A DNA stretch of 25,383 nt from an uncultured Oscillospiraceae bacterium (GCA_934446565.1 CAKSEO010000036.1:1-25383); one strand, 5' to 3'; counted from the first letter of the stretch, positions 1-8,857 are shown. Numbers and translations: made by a program. Notes: generated by a model from the letters alone, not told the origin.

Positions 1-26
1 TGGGGGAAAACTCTTGTTTTCCCCCA
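1..26. terminator. Perfect terminator-like hairpin at window start
   Basis: Ten-base arms (tgggggaaaa at 1-10 and its complement at 17-26) enclose a six-base loop. Each arm carries a run of A or T, as in a bidirectional intrinsic terminator. It may end a gene outside the window or be the outer part of the adjacent repeat. The right-hand repeat copy stops before the corresponding position, so this cannot be decided here. Confidence 0.45.
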
Positions 27-28
27 CA

Positions 29-168
29 CCCCTTTAGCGCCTTTTGGTCGTTTAACTGCGCGCCAGCGCGCAGAGTAACCGCACTTCGTGCGGAGGTTTC
101 GCCTACGGCGACGAGGGCGCTGCCCTCGACCTGCAAGAGGGGGACTAGTCCCCCTCTTGACTCTCCCA
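29..168 (+). repeat. Hairpin-rich dispersed repeat, left copy
   Basis: This is a run of short inverted repeats: stems at 56-62/67-73, 79-84/88-93, 100-103/107-110 and 112-118/122-128, and a perfect 24-bp palindrome centred on actagt at 135-158. The same series occurs in reverse complement at 25230-25383, where bases 29 to about 75 match almost base for base. Stem sequences differ between copies while pairing is kept. No coding potential is seen. It resembles a BOX- or MITE-like intergenic element; I do not recognise a named family. Confidence 0.85.
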
Positions 169-259
169 ATTAGTGATGCAAATTACAATGTTCCTAACAA
201 ACATAAATTATAGTTTTTTCGGCAGCCCTTATTTTTTTATTATTTTCGCCCTAACCCCC

Positions 260-288
260 TTAACATTTCACCAAAAATATGTTATAAT
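260..288 (+). promoter_or_regulatory. Sigma-A promoter of the lepA operon
   Basis: A -35 box TTAACA at 260-265 and a -10 box TATAAT at 283-288 are separated by 17 bp. Transcription should start near 295, about 30 bases before the first ATG. Bases 169-259, between the repeat and this promoter, are AT-rich and show nothing else I can identify. Confidence 0.8.
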
Positions 289-326
289 AGTTTTGTATAT
301 TGTGATCATCACCTGAAAGGACGACT

Positions 327-1037
327 ATGGACGAAAATAAAAACAACATCACCACGGAGGACCAGCCTCCGGAAATAATGGAAACTCCAGCTCCTGAGAC
401 CACTGACGGCGAATACACTGGCATGTCAAAGGGTAAGGCCGCTTTCCTGAAAATCCTCCCCATGCTGATAGTACTGGTGTGCACCGGACTTTTCATGTGG
501 GGGATAAAATTCGTCATCGGAATATTCTACGCGCCGCATGACGAGGTTTTCACAAAGCAGGACGGCGACACGACCTACACCGTCGTAAAGTGCTACCAGA
601 ACCCCTCCTCATACTTCTACGTTTACAACAGCGAGAAATTTACGTTCAACGAAGCTGACTACGACAACGTCGCAGGCGAGCACAACGACGCTCACCTGCT
701 GAAAGTTCCCGAGGTGTATTTCGTGCTGAACGAATCCGCCCCGGATATCGAAACCACCACCGTTAAGCTCCTTGCCGAGGGCAACGCGCTTAAAGTCTAC
801 CAGTTCGGCGAGTTCATCCTCTACCGTCTGGAGGGACAGTACGGCGTTTTCGCGCCGCTGCGCGACTACACCGAGAGCGCCACTTCCCGCAAGAACGACC
901 TTTACGTTGTGCGTCAGCTTCTGAAAAACGACGCATGGAAAGGCTTTGTAATGCCCTACGAAACCGACGAGGATTTCCAGACCATTCTCGAACGTCTGGA
1001 ATGGCATCTTGACACGGAATACGTTGAGGACCAATAA
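327..1037 (+). CDS. Single-pass membrane protein of unknown function
   Basis: I do not recognise this 236-residue protein. It has an acidic, Pro/Thr-rich N-terminal tail (residues 1-36), one hydrophobic membrane segment at about 38-66, and a soluble region with many Tyr, Asp and Glu residues and no clear catalytic motif. With no cleavable signal peptide, the helix is probably an anchor with the C-terminal domain outside. The ATG follows a GAAAGG ribosome binding site and lies about 30 bases downstream of the predicted transcription start. It is the first gene of the lepA operon, 29 bp before lepA, but nothing in the sequence links its function to translation. Codon use matches its neighbours, so it looks like a real, native gene. 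Confidence 0.85.
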   Translation: MDENKNNITTEDQPPEIMETPAPETTDGEYTGMSKGKAAFLKILPMLIVLVCTGLFMWGIKFVIGIFYAPHDEVFTKQDGDTTYTVVKCYQNPSSYFYVYNSEKFTFNEADYDNVAGEHNDAHLLKVPEVYFVLNESAPDIETTTVKLLAEGNALKVYQFGEFILYRLEGQYGVFAPLRDYTESATSRKNDLYVVRQLLKNDAWKGFVMPYETDEDFQTILERLEWHLDTEYVEDQ

Positions 1038-1066
1038 AATAATCCACCTGAAAGGAACTAAAATAC

Positions 1067-2884
1067 ATGGCTGATTCAAGCTATCTTTCCAAGATACGCA
1101 ACTTCTGCATAATCGCACACATCGACCACGGCAAGTCTACCCTCGCCGACCGTATCCTTGAGCAGACCCAGACAGTCGCCCTCCGCGACATGGAAGAACA
1201 GCTCCTCGACAACATGGATATCGAGCGCGAACGCGGAATTACCATCAAGGCGCGTGCAGTCCGCCTCAAATACCACGCGGACGACGGCGAGGACTACATC
1301 TTCAACCTCATCGACACCCCCGGTCACGTTGACTTCAACTACGAGGTTTCCCGCTCTCTTGTTGCCTGCGAGGGCGCTCTGCTCATCGTCGACGCCTCCC
1401 AGGGTATCGAGGCGCAGACCCTCGCCAACACCTACCTCGCAGTAGAAAACGACCTTGAGGTCGTTCCGGTCATCAACAAGATTGACCTCCCCTCCGCTCA
1501 CCCCGAGCAGGTCAAGGAGGAGATCGAAAACGTCATAGGTATTCCCGCTGAGGACGCTCCCGAAATTTCCGCGAAAATGGGTATCAATATCCACGCGGTA
1601 ATGGAAGCAGTTGTCAAGTCGATCCCCGCGCCCAAGGGCGACACAGAAGCTCCGCTTCAGGCGCTGATATTCGACAGCTACTACGATAGCTACAAGGGCG
1701 TTATCACCTACATCAGGGTCAAGGAGGGCTCCGTTAAGCCCGGCGACCGTATCAGAATGATGGCGACCGGCGCGGAATTCACCGTTGTTGAAACCGGATT
1801 CATGGGCGCTACCGAGCTCGTCCCCAGCTCCGGGCTGAAAGCCGGAGAGGTCGGCTACATCGCGGCTTCCATCAAGTCCATCGGCGAAACCAAGGTCGGC
1901 GATACCGTTACCTCCGCCGAAACCCCCGCAGAAAAGCCCCTGCCCGGCTACCGCGAAGTAAACCCCATGGTGTTCAGCGGTATCTACCCCGCAGACGGCG
2001 CGAAGTACGTTGACCTCCGCGACGCCCTGGAAAAGCTCCAGCTCAACGACGCTTCCCTGTCATTCGAGCCGGAAACCTCCATCGCACTGGGATTCGGTTT
2101 CCGCTGCGGATTCCTGGGACTTCTCCACATGGAGATAATCCAGGAGCGTATCGAGCGCGAATATAACCTCGACATCATCACGACCGCCCCGTCAGTAGTC
2201 TACAAAATAGAGCTGACAGACGGCACCGTAAAGATGATAGACAACCCCACCAACTACCCCGACCCCTCCGAGATTGCCCAGGCATACGAGCCTATGGTAA
2301 ACGCCCATGTCTACACGCCGTCGGATTACGTCGGGAATATCATGGAGCTGTGCCAGAACAGACGCGGCGTGTTCCGCGACATGAAATATATCGACGAGAC
2401 CCGCGTTGACCTGCACTACGAGCTCCCGCTCAACGAGATAGTCTATGACTTCTTCGATGTACTGAAATCCCGCACGCGCGGCTACGCAAGCTACGATTAT
2501 GAGATGATGGGATTCGTTCCGTCAAAGCTGGTCAAGCTGGATATCCTGCTCAACGGCGACATCATCGACGCGCTGTCGTTCATCGTACACGCCGACAAGG
2601 CTTACGAGCGCGCCCGCAAGATGGCGGAAAAGCTCAAGGAGCATATCCCGCGGCAGATGTTCGAGATACCGATACAGGCGGCAGTCGGCGGCAAGATAAT
2701 CGCCCGCGAAACCATCAAGGCGCTGCGTAAGGACGTCCTCGCGAAGTGCTACGGTGGCGATATCACGCGAAAGAAGAAACTGCTCGAAAAGCAGAAAGAG
2801 GGTAAAAAGCGCATGAGAGCGTTCGGTACTGTCGAAGTGCCGCAGGAGGCTTTCATGGCTGTGCTCAAGCTTGACGATGAATAA
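1067..2884 (+). CDS. lepA: Elongation factor 4 (LepA), ribosomal GTPase
   Basis: LepA is a cytoplasmic translational GTPase related to EF-G that acts on the ribosome in initiation quality or back-translocation. The 605-residue length is usual. The G1 loop AHIDHGKST lies at residues 17-25, followed by the effector region with RERGITIKA, the G3 motif DTPGH and the G4 motif NKID. The LepA-specific C-terminal domain is present, including the [16 protein letters not shown] and [17 protein letters not shown] segments that define the family against EF-G and TypA. The ATG follows AAAGGAAC. The gene ends in ATGAATAA, which contains the start of hemW, an 8-bp overlap. The lepA-hemW pairing is common in Firmicutes. 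Identification is secure. Confidence 0.98.
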   Translation: MADSSYLSKIRNFCIIAHIDHGKSTLADRILEQTQTVALRDMEEQLLDNMDIERERGITIKARAVRLKYHADDGEDYIFNLIDTPGHVDFNYEVSRSLVACEGALLIVDASQGIEAQTLANTYLAVENDLEVVPVINKIDLPSAHPEQVKEEIENVIGIPAEDAPEISAKMGINIHAVMEAVVKSIPAPKGDTEAPLQALIFDSYYDSYKGVITYIRVKEGSVKPGDRIRMMATGAEFTVVETGFMGATELVPSSGLKAGEVGYIAASIKSIGETKVGDTVTSAETPAEKPLPGYREVNPMVFSGIYPADGAKYVDLRDALEKLQLNDASLSFEPETSIALGFGFRCGFLGLLHMEIIQERIEREYNLDIITTAPSVVYKIELTDGTVKMIDNPTNYPDPSEIAQAYEPMVNAHVYTPSDYVGNIMELCQNRRGVFRDMKYIDETRVDLHYELPLNEIVYDFFDVLKSRTRGYASYDYEMMGFVPSKLVKLDILLNGDIIDALSFIVHADKAYERARKMAEKLKEHIPRQMFEIPIQAAVGGKIIARETIKALRKDVLAKCYGGDITRKKKLLEKQKEGKKRMRAFGTVEVPQEAFMAVLKLDDE

Positions 2885-3941
2885 CAGAGGGCTGTATATC
2901 CACGTTCCATTCTGCGTGAGGAAGTGTCCCTACTGCGATTTCTACTCCACTGCCGGGCGGGACGAGCTTCGCGCGGAGTACGCTGCGGCAGTCGTGCGGA
3001 ACCTGCAAAGCTACCCCGAGCAGTTCGACACGGTATATTTCGGCGGAGGTACTCCTAACCTCATCGCAGAGCACATGCCCGCGATACTGCGCGCAGTGGA
3101 CACCTCCCCCGGCGCTGAAATTTCCGCTGAATGCAACCCCGCCTCCGCTTCGCCGGAAACCCTCCGGATAATGTGGCAGGCGGGTATCAACCGAATTTCA
3201 GTCGGCGTACAGTCGCTCCAGGATAACGAGCTGACAAAGCTCGGGCGGCTCCACAACTCCGCGCAGGCAGAGGAGCTGATACTCCAGGCGCACGATGCGG
3301 GATTCGACAACATTTCCGCAGACGTAATGCTCGGAGTGCCCGGGCAGACTGCGGATTCCCTGACGGACACGCTGGAACGGCTCGCAAAACTCCCGATACA
3401 GCACATCTCCGCGTACATGCTGACTCTTGAACCGGCTACGCCGTTCGGGAAATCTCCCCCCGCCGACATGGCGGACGACGACCGGATGGCTGACCTCTAC
3501 GCGCTGTGTCAGCGCCTGTGCGAACAGCACGGATTCCACCAATACGAAATATCCAACTTCGCCCGGGAGAGTCATGAATGCCGCCACAATCTGAAATACT
3601 GGCGTGACGAGGAATACCTCGGGATAGGTCCTGCGGCGCACTCCTTTTACGCGGGGAAGCGCTTCGCAGTGCCCCGGGACATCGAAACGTTCATCAGCTC
3701 CGAGCACCAGCCCGCAGAGATAACCGACGATTCACCGGGGGACTACGACGAGCGCGTCATGATGGGGCTGCGGCTCTCCGAGGGTATCCCGGAAGAGCTT
3801 TACAAGCCGCTGGAAAAATCCCTGCGGCTGCTCCCGGCTGAGTATTATCGGCTGGAGGGCGGCAGGCTGTCGCTCACCGGGGAGGGTTTCCCGGTTTACA
3901 ACTACATCGTGTCGCTGCTGTTGGCGCACAAGGAGGAATAA
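2877..3941 (+). CDS. hemW: HemW, radical SAM heme chaperone
   Basis: This 354-residue radical SAM protein belongs to the HemN-like group now called HemW, which binds heme and passes it to respiratory proteins rather than oxidising coproporphyrinogen. The cluster motif CVRKCPYC gives C13, C17 and C20, followed by DFYS, and GGGTPN marks the SAM-binding strand. The C-terminal part has the HemW-type EISNFAR and HNLKYWR segments. A TTG at 2871 is also in frame, but the ATG at 2877 is the better start: it overlaps the lepA stop by 8 bp, which suits translational coupling, and begins directly before the conserved GLYIHVPFC strand. There is no good ribosome binding site of its own. The length and lack of an N-terminal extension favour HemW over HemN. 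Confidence 0.93.
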   Translation: MNNRGLYIHVPFCVRKCPYCDFYSTAGRDELRAEYAAAVVRNLQSYPEQFDTVYFGGGTPNLIAEHMPAILRAVDTSPGAEISAECNPASASPETLRIMWQAGINRISVGVQSLQDNELTKLGRLHNSAQAEELILQAHDAGFDNISADVMLGVPGQTADSLTDTLERLAKLPIQHISAYMLTLEPATPFGKSPPADMADDDRMADLYALCQRLCEQHGFHQYEISNFARESHECRHNLKYWRDEEYLGIGPAAHSFYAGKRFAVPRDIETFISSEHQPAEITDDSPGDYDERVMMGLRLSEGIPEELYKPLEKSLRLLPAEYYRLEGGRLSLTGEGFPVYNYIVSLLLAHKEE

Positions 3942-3942
3942 C

Positions 3943-4422
3943 ATGCGAGAAATGCGCAGAAAGGACCGCGAGGTCACCGACGAATCCAAGATCGACGAAA
4001 TAATATCCCGCTGCCACTGCTGCCGCATAGGCTTCAACGACAGCGGCGAGGTTTACATAGTGCCGCTGAATTTCGGTTTTGTGAAGCGGGACGACAAGCG
4101 CTTTTTCTACTTCCACAGCGCAAAAGAGGGAAGAAAGATCGACCTGATAAAAGAGGGCTACGAAGCCGGCTTCGAGATGGACTGCGGCTACGAGCTGCAC
4201 CCCGGTGAGGCTCCCTGCGACTGCTATGCGGAATTTAGCAGCATTATCGGCAACGGAAACGTTGATATCGTCACCGACCCGGAGGAAAAGCTTCTCGGTC
4301 TGCAAAGCCTGATGAAACACACCGCAGGCAAGGAGAACTGCGAATTCCGCCCGGAAATGCTGGACGCAGTCTGCGTTTTCCGGCTTGAAGTGACCCGGCT
4401 GACCTGTAAGGTACATCTATAA
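3943..4422 (+). CDS. NimA-like pyridoxamine 5'-phosphate oxidase family protein
   Basis: This 159-residue protein has the split-barrel FMN-binding fold of the PNPOx-like family. The order of features fits the Nim / 5-nitroimidazole-resistance group: an N-terminal CHCCRIGFNDSGEVYIVPLN strand pair, a FYFHSAKEGRKIDLIK segment that binds the flavin phosphate, a central Cys-rich piece around CDCYAEFSSIIGNGNV, and a C-terminal FRLEVTRLTCK strand. Family members reduce nitro compounds or serve as general flavin reductases; the substrate here is unknown. A strong AGGAGG (3931-3936) lies over the end of hemW, and the ATG is two bases after the hemW stop. It is probably a housekeeping redox protein cotranscribed with lepA-hemW. 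I would not infer drug resistance from it. Confidence 0.85.
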   Translation: MREMRRKDREVTDESKIDEIISRCHCCRIGFNDSGEVYIVPLNFGFVKRDDKRFFYFHSAKEGRKIDLIKEGYEAGFEMDCGYELHPGEAPCDCYAEFSSIIGNGNVDIVTDPEEKLLGLQSLMKHTAGKENCEFRPEMLDAVCVFRLEVTRLTCKVHL

Positions 4423-4433
4423 GGAGAACAGAA

Positions 4434-5492
4434 ATGGCTTACACGATACAAAAAGGAAAAAAATTCATTCCTGCCGACTCGGACTGCTTCCAGTATGTCG
4501 GGAGAATAGACTTCGACGACCCCAGGCGCCCGGTAATGGCGTGGCCCGCGACCTACGCGGACGTAAACTTCACAGGCACTTCCGCAGCTGTAGTCCTGAA
4601 AAACATCAACATGCAGGAGGAAACTCACTTTGCGGTCATCGTTGACGGCGTTATGACCAAGATAACCCTCACAAACTCAAACGAGGACGAGGTCTACGCC
4701 GCTGCCGGGGGACTTGAGGACAAGCTGCATACGCTGCGTATCCTTAAAACTATGGCGTCGCACAACTATATAGAGCTTGCAGGTATCGTCGTTGACGAAA
4801 CGGCGGAGGTATCCAATCCGCAGCACAAGTATGACATGAAGCTTGAGGTATACGGCGACAGCGTTTCCGCCGGAGAAGTCACCGAGGCGCTTTATTATGT
4901 CGGTCAGTGCGACCCGCCGGACCACCGCAACAGGCTGGATAACTCCCAGTTTTCCTATCCGATGGCGCTCGCGCGGAAGCTCAACGCTGAGCTCCACGAC
5001 ATCGCACAGGGCGGTATCGCGCTGCTGGACGGCACCGGATATTTCTGCTCCGACCAGCTCACCGGTATGGAAAGCTGCTACGATAAAATACAGTTCAGCC
5101 CTTACAAGGATAAGAAACAGTGGGACTTCTCCCGCTGGACGCCGGACGCGGTCATAATCGCCATCGGTCAGAACGACGCCAATCCAGAGCCTGAGCGCAT
5201 CAAGACCCCGGAATACCGCCGCTACTGGAAGGACAACTATATCAAGCTGCTCCGCACCCTCATGGAGAAGTACCCCGCCGCGAAGTTCGTGCTCATCCTG
5301 ACTATCCTGGGTCACGACCGCACCTGGGATGACGCCCTTGAGGAGATAACCCGGGAGGTCGGTTCCGAGCGCGTTACCCACTTCCTGTTCCGCCGCACCG
5401 GCTGCGGGACAAACGGCCACCCCCGCGCCACCGAGCAGGAGGAAATGGCAGGAGAGCTTTACAGCTATTTCAAGAACGAGCTGGGCTTCTGA
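4434..5492 (+). CDS. SGNH esterase, carbohydrate esterase family 2-like
   Basis: This 352-residue hydrolase has the two-part layout of CE2 acetyl esterases: an N-terminal beta-sandwich (about 1-130) and a C-terminal SGNH domain. The nucleophile lies in VYGDSVSAGE (S143), block III is AIGQNDANPEP, and the catalytic His lies in GTNGHPRATEQEEM (H329). CE2 enzymes remove acetyl groups from xylan, glucomannan or acetylated sugars. Unlike most characterised CE2 enzymes it has no signal peptide, so it should act in the cytoplasm on imported acetylated sugars or oligosaccharides. The ATG follows AAGGAG, 11 bp after the NimA-like gene, and the gene ends the lepA operon. The family call is firm at the SGNH level and good at the CE2 level. 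Confidence 0.88.
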   Translation: MAYTIQKGKKFIPADSDCFQYVGRIDFDDPRRPVMAWPATYADVNFTGTSAAVVLKNINMQEETHFAVIVDGVMTKITLTNSNEDEVYAAAGGLEDKLHTLRILKTMASHNYIELAGIVVDETAEVSNPQHKYDMKLEVYGDSVSAGEVTEALYYVGQCDPPDHRNRLDNSQFSYPMALARKLNAELHDIAQGGIALLDGTGYFCSDQLTGMESCYDKIQFSPYKDKKQWDFSRWTPDAVIIAIGQNDANPEPERIKTPEYRRYWKDNYIKLLRTLMEKYPAAKFVLILTILGHDRTWDDALEEITREVGSERVTHFLFRRTGCGTNGHPRATEQEEMAGELYSYFKNELGF

Positions 5493-5507
5493 AAATAATT
5501 ACACGAC

Positions 5508-5560
5508 ATATCGCCGCCGGACTGCTCTATGTGAGAAATCCGGTGGCGATATTTTGTTTA
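5508..5560 (+). terminator. Intrinsic terminator of the lepA operon
   Basis: A 13-14 bp stem (5508-5521 with 5539-5552, including one G-U pair) closes a loop of about 17 bases and is followed by TTTGTTTA. It lies 15 bases after the esterase stop codon. Confidence 0.8.
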
Positions 5561-5607
5561 TAATTCACAAAAATGCAGGAGAAACTGAAATTTATTGCAA
5601 TGAGAAG

Positions 5608-5636
5608 TTGCACTTTCGCCCAGGGTGTGATATAAT
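5608..5636 (+). promoter_or_regulatory. Sigma-A promoter of the ABC importer operon
   Basis: A -35 box TTGCAC (5608-5613) and a consensus TATAAT (5631-5636) are separated by 17 bp. The predicted start near 5643 gives a leader of about 115 bases before the lipoprotein gene. The leader is rich in AAAGC repeats, and I see no known riboswitch or T-box elements in it. Confidence 0.85.
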
Positions 5637-5659
5637 TAGGATATGCGCGGGCGGCTTTA

Positions 5660-5761
5660 ATGAGCAAAAGCTCCAAAGCGACAAAGCCCAAAAGCATAAA
5701 AGCCCCAAAGCGCATAACGAATAATACATATAATGAACAAACAAGGAGAAACGTATCATGA
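5660..5761 (+). CDS. Possible 33-residue Lys-rich leader ORF
   Basis: An ATG at 5660 opens a 33-codon frame inside the importer's 5' leader. Its first half is Lys/Ser/Ala/Pro-rich, with Lys at 3, 6, 9, 11, 14 and 17. It ends in TGA at 5759-5761, overlapping the ATG of the lipoprotein gene as ATGA. The upstream GCGGGCGGC is only a weak ribosome binding site, and the lipoprotein gene has its own good AAGGAG. It could be a leader peptide that couples or tunes translation, or a chance frame across repeats. I do not recognise the peptide. Confidence 0.3.
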   Translation: MSKSSKATKPKSIKAPKRITNNTYNEQTRRNVS

Positions 5762-6852
5762 AGATCAGAAAGATTTTCGCAGCCATCGCAGCTGCCGCTA
5801 TGGCTGTTTCCGCAACAGCATGCGCAAGTTCTACAAATTCCAGCTCCGCCGCTGATTCCTCTGCGGCAGATTCTTCCGCAGCAGACAGCAGCACACCCGC
5901 TGCTACAGCAGACGCAGCTTCCACCGCTGACGCAGCTGACGACAGCTCCGCAGCTGAGATCCCCGCTGACAAGGTTTACAACATCGGTATCTGCCAGCTC
6001 GTTCAGCACGAAGCTCTCGACGCAGCTACAAAGGGATTCAAGGACGTCCTCACCGAGAAGCTCGGCGCTGACCACGTAAAGTTCGACGAGCAGAACGCTA
6101 ACGGCGAGTCCACCAACTGCACCACTATCTGCACTGGTTTCGCTGCTTCCGGCGTTGACCTCATCCTGGCTAACGCTACCGGCGCTCTCCAGGCTGCAAG
6201 CGCTGCTACCGCTACTATCCCGATCCTCGGCACATCCGTAACCGACTACGCTACCGCGCTTTCCATCGACGACTGGACCGGCGCTACCGGCACAAACATT
6301 TCCGGTACCTCCGACCTCGCTCCTATCGACGAGCAGGCTAAGATGCTGCTCGAGATGTTCCCCGATGTAAAGCAGGTAGGTATCCTTTACTGCTCCGCTG
6401 AGGCTAACTCCAAGTACCAGGCAACCCTGTTCGCTAACGCTCTTGCAGACGCAGGCGTAGCTTGCAAGGAGTACAGCGCTGCTGACACCAACGAGATCAG
6501 CACCGTTACCACCACAGCTATCGGCGAGTGCGATGTACTCTACCTCCCGACCGACAACACAATGGCTTCTTCCACCGAGACCATCAAGAACATCGTAGTT
6601 CCCGCTGGTATCCCTGTAATCGCAGGCGAAGAGGGCATTTGCAGAGGCTGCGGCGTTGCTACACTGTCCATCAGCTATGAGGACCTCGGCAGAGCTACCG
6701 GCGAGATGGCTTATGAGATCCTGGTAGAGGGCGCTGACGTTTCCACAATGGACGTTCGTTTCGCTCCCAACGTTACCAAGAAGTACAACGCAGCTATCTG
6801 CGCTGAACTCGGCGTAACCGCTCCCGAGGGCTACGAGGCTATCGCTGAGTAA
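5758..6852 (+). CDS. ABC importer substrate-binding lipoprotein (TrpX-like)
   Basis: This 364-residue lipoprotein of the ABC_sub_bind type captures the ligand outside the membrane for the downstream permease and ATPase. It has a lipoprotein signal with the lipobox SATAC (C22), a low-complexity Ala/Ser/Asp/Thr linker to about residue 66, and a two-lobed periplasmic-binding fold starting at VYNIGICQLVQHEALDAATKGF. The family includes proteins annotated as tryptophan or aromatic amino acid binders, but the ligand cannot be read from this sequence. The ATG follows AAGGAGAAAC. Ala is mostly encoded by GCT/GCA and Arg by AGA/CGT, unlike the GCG/GCC-rich neighbours, which suggests very high expression. 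It is the first long gene of a three-gene operon with a 114-bp gap to the permease start. Confidence 0.92.
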   Translation: MKIRKIFAAIAAAAMAVSATACASSTNSSSAADSSAADSSAADSSTPAATADAASTADAADDSSAAEIPADKVYNIGICQLVQHEALDAATKGFKDVLTEKLGADHVKFDEQNANGESTNCTTICTGFAASGVDLILANATGALQAASAATATIPILGTSVTDYATALSIDDWTGATGTNISGTSDLAPIDEQAKMLLEMFPDVKQVGILYCSAEANSKYQATLFANALADAGVACKEYSAADTNEISTVTTTAIGECDVLYLPTDNTMASSTETIKNIVVPAGIPVIAGEEGICRGCGVATLSISYEDLGRATGEMAYEILVEGADVSTMDVRFAPNVTKKYNAAICAELGVTAPEGYEAIAE

Positions 6853-6966
6853 TTACCCTGGCAAACAAAACTAATGCATAACGGGGTGCGGGCTATGTCC
6901 GTTCCCCGCTTCTGCATAAATAAAGGCACTTTTCCCGCAAAAAATAAACTGTATCGGAGAGAGATC

Positions 6967-7956
6967 ATGGACATTTTTCTGGCTAAGCTATCCACATTCG
7001 GAAACGCCCTCCCCGGTGATATCACCCAGGGACTTATCTGGGGTATCATGGCTATCGGCGTTTTCATCACCTACAAGATACTTGACTTCGCGGACCTCAC
7101 CGTTGACGGCACTCTCGGTCTGGGCGGCGTTGTCGCTGTAGTGCTCATTTCCAACGGCGTTCCCGTTCCCGTGGCAATGCTCATCGCATTCCTGGCGGGC
7201 TGCGCTGCCGGACTGTGCACCGCGCTGCTCAACACGATGCTCGGTATCCCGGGTATCCTCGCTGGTATACTGACCCAGCTCGCGCTGTACTCTGTTTACC
7301 TCGATATCAACGGCAAGGCTAACGCGCCGGTCAGCGTTGACAAGTTCCCGCTGGTGATATCCTCGAGATATGTCACCGCCGGCAATGAGGTATTTGACAT
7401 CGTCCGCACCGTCGGCACTGCGCTTATCTTCGTCGTGCTGATAATCGCCGCGCTGTACTGGTTCTTCGGAACTGAATATGGTATGGCTATCCGCGCCACC
7501 GGCTGCAACTCCGCAATGTCCAAGGCTGAGGGTATCAACACCAAGCGCACAACTATAATCGCGCTGGTTCTGTCCAATGGAATGGTCGGACTCGCAGGCG
7601 CTCTGCTGGCTCAGTATCAGGGCTTCGCAGACGTCAACATGGGCAGAGGTGCGATCGTTATCGGTCTTGCGGCTGTTATTATCGGCATGGTGCTGGGTGA
7701 GGTTATCCTGCGCAAGCATTTCAACTTCATCGGCAAGCTTGCTTTCACCGCATTAGGCGCTATAATCTACTTCGTAGTTCTGAGAATCGTTCTGCTGCTC
7801 GGTCTTTCCACCGACAACACAAAGATGTTCTCAGCGCTCATCGTTGCGATATTCCTGGCAGTTCCCTATCTGCAAAAGACCTCCAAGACCTCGTTCAGGC
7901 GCGCAGCTAAGCGCTCGGCAGTGACCGCAGACGTCAACGGGAAGGAGGACAAATAA
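6967..7956 (+). CDS. ABC importer permease (TrpY-like, BPD_transp_2 type)
   Basis: This is the membrane channel of the importer, 329 residues with about eight to nine hydrophobic segments. Typical features are the N-terminal GLIWGIMAIGVFITYKILDFADLTVDGTLGLGG stretch, the central GTEYGMAIRATGCNSAMSKAEGINTKR loop (the EAA-like cytoplasmic loop that contacts the ATPase) and the GLAAVIIGMVLGE helix. It belongs with the branched-chain amino acid/LivH-like permeases paired with ABC_sub_bind proteins. An in-frame ATG at 6874 would add 31 residues of unsuited polar sequence. The ATG at 6967 follows CGGAGAGAG and starts just before the first membrane segment, so I prefer it. The stop overlaps the ATPase start by one base (TAATG). 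Confidence 0.92.
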   Translation: MDIFLAKLSTFGNALPGDITQGLIWGIMAIGVFITYKILDFADLTVDGTLGLGGVVAVVLISNGVPVPVAMLIAFLAGCAAGLCTALLNTMLGIPGILAGILTQLALYSVYLDINGKANAPVSVDKFPLVISSRYVTAGNEVFDIVRTVGTALIFVVLIIAALYWFFGTEYGMAIRATGCNSAMSKAEGINTKRTTIIALVLSNGMVGLAGALLAQYQGFADVNMGRGAIVIGLAAVIIGMVLGEVILRKHFNFIGKLAFTALGAIIYFVVLRIVLLLGLSTDNTKMFSALIVAIFLAVPYLQKTSKTSFRRAAKRSAVTADVNGKEDK

Positions 7957-8759
7957 TGCTGGAACTCATCAACGTAAAAAAAGCATTCAACCGTGGGACT
8001 ATCAATGAAAAGAAAGCGCTCAACGGCGTCAACATCAAGCTTGATGAAGGCGATTTTGTGACCATCATTGGTGGCAACGGCGCCGGAAAATCCACCACCC
8101 TTAACGCCATCGCAGGCGTATGGCCTGTAGACGAAGGCTCCATCATCATCAACGGAAAGAACGTGACCGGACTTTCCGAGCACCAGCGTGCGAAGTACAT
8201 AGGCAGAGTATTCCAGGACCCCATGACTGGCACAGCCGCTACCATGGAGATACAGGAAAACCTTGCCCTGGCAAAGCGCAGAGGCGAGGGACGATTCCTC
8301 AAGTGGGGGATCACCCGCAGGGAGCGCGAGGAATATCACGAGCTGCTCAAGACCCTCGACCTGGGACTTGAGGACAGAATGACCTCAAAAGTGGGACTGC
8401 TCTCCGGCGGACAGCGCCAGGCGCTGACTCTGCTGATGGCTACGCTCAAGAAGCCGCAGATACTGCTGCTCGACGAGCATACAGCAGCCCTCGACCCCAA
8501 GACTGCGACAAAGGTGCTCCAGCTCTCCGATGAGATAATCGCGAAGAACCACCTCACCGCAATGATGGTAACTCACAACATGGCAAACGCCATAGAATAT
8601 GGCAACCGTCTTATCATGATGAACGACGGCAAGATAATTTACGACGTAAAGGGCGAGGAAAAGAAGAACCTCACCGTTGACGACCTGCTCCAGAAGTTCG
8701 AGGAAGCAAGCGGTTCCGCACTCAACAACGACCGTATGCTCCTGGCAAAGAACAAGTGA
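7956..8759 (+). CDS. ABC importer ATP-binding protein (TrpZ-like)
   Basis: This 267-residue ATPase powers the importer on the cytoplasmic face. The Walker A motif GGNGAGKST spans 39-47, with a Q-loop around FQDPMTG, the signature LSGGQRQ, Walker B LLLDEHTAALDP and the H-loop MVTHN. The DEHTAALDP form, with His where most ABC proteins have Pro, is usual in the subgroup that works with ABC_sub_bind lipoproteins, and so supports the assignment of the whole system. The start overlaps the permease stop (TAATG), with GGGAAGGAGG just upstream. A terminator follows. Confidence 0.94.
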   Translation: MLELINVKKAFNRGTINEKKALNGVNIKLDEGDFVTIIGGNGAGKSTTLNAIAGVWPVDEGSIIINGKNVTGLSEHQRAKYIGRVFQDPMTGTAATMEIQENLALAKRRGEGRFLKWGITRREREEYHELLKTLDLGLEDRMTSKVGLLSGGQRQALTLLMATLKKPQILLLDEHTAALDPKTATKVLQLSDEIIAKNHLTAMMVTHNMANAIEYGNRLIMMNDGKIIYDVKGEEKKNLTVDDLLQKFEEASGSALNNDRMLLAKNK

Positions 8760-8781
8760 TACTATATCTCCGATACACTGA

Positions 8782-8818
8782 CCCCGCAGTTCATTTTACG
8801 GAACTGCGGGGTTATTTT
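8782..8818 (+). terminator. Intrinsic terminator of the ABC importer operon
   Basis: A perfect 11-bp stem (8782-8792 with 8801-8811) with an 8-base loop is followed by TTATTTT. It lies 22 bases after the ATPase stop. Confidence 0.9.
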
Positions 8819-8822
8819 ATAA

Positions 8823-8856
8823 GAATTGCGGTCAGATTCGCACCTGACCGCAATTC
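8823..8856 (-). terminator. Hairpin ending the minus-strand GH3 operon
   Basis: A perfect 13-bp stem (8823-8835 with 8844-8856) with an 8-base loop begins two bases after the hydrolase stop on the minus strand. The following tract reads TTATAAAATAA on that strand, a weak U-run. The stem position still argues for a terminator or 3' stabilising hairpin. It sits beside the plus-strand terminator, as expected between convergent operons. Confidence 0.55.
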
Positions 8857-8857
8857 A

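Noticed and set aside
3943..4422. Nitroimidazole resistance gene
   Set aside because: The fold matches the Nim group, but many bacteria carry such proteins as housekeeping flavoproteins; nothing here shows resistance.
5643..5757. Riboswitch or T-box in the importer leader
   Set aside because: The leader is A-rich with AAAGC repeats. I see no T-box sequence, no conserved aptamer pattern and no terminator stem before the gene.
6874..7956. Longer 360-residue form of the permease
   Set aside because: The extra 31 residues are polar and lack a good ribosome binding site. The ATG at 6967 is preceded by CGGAGAG.
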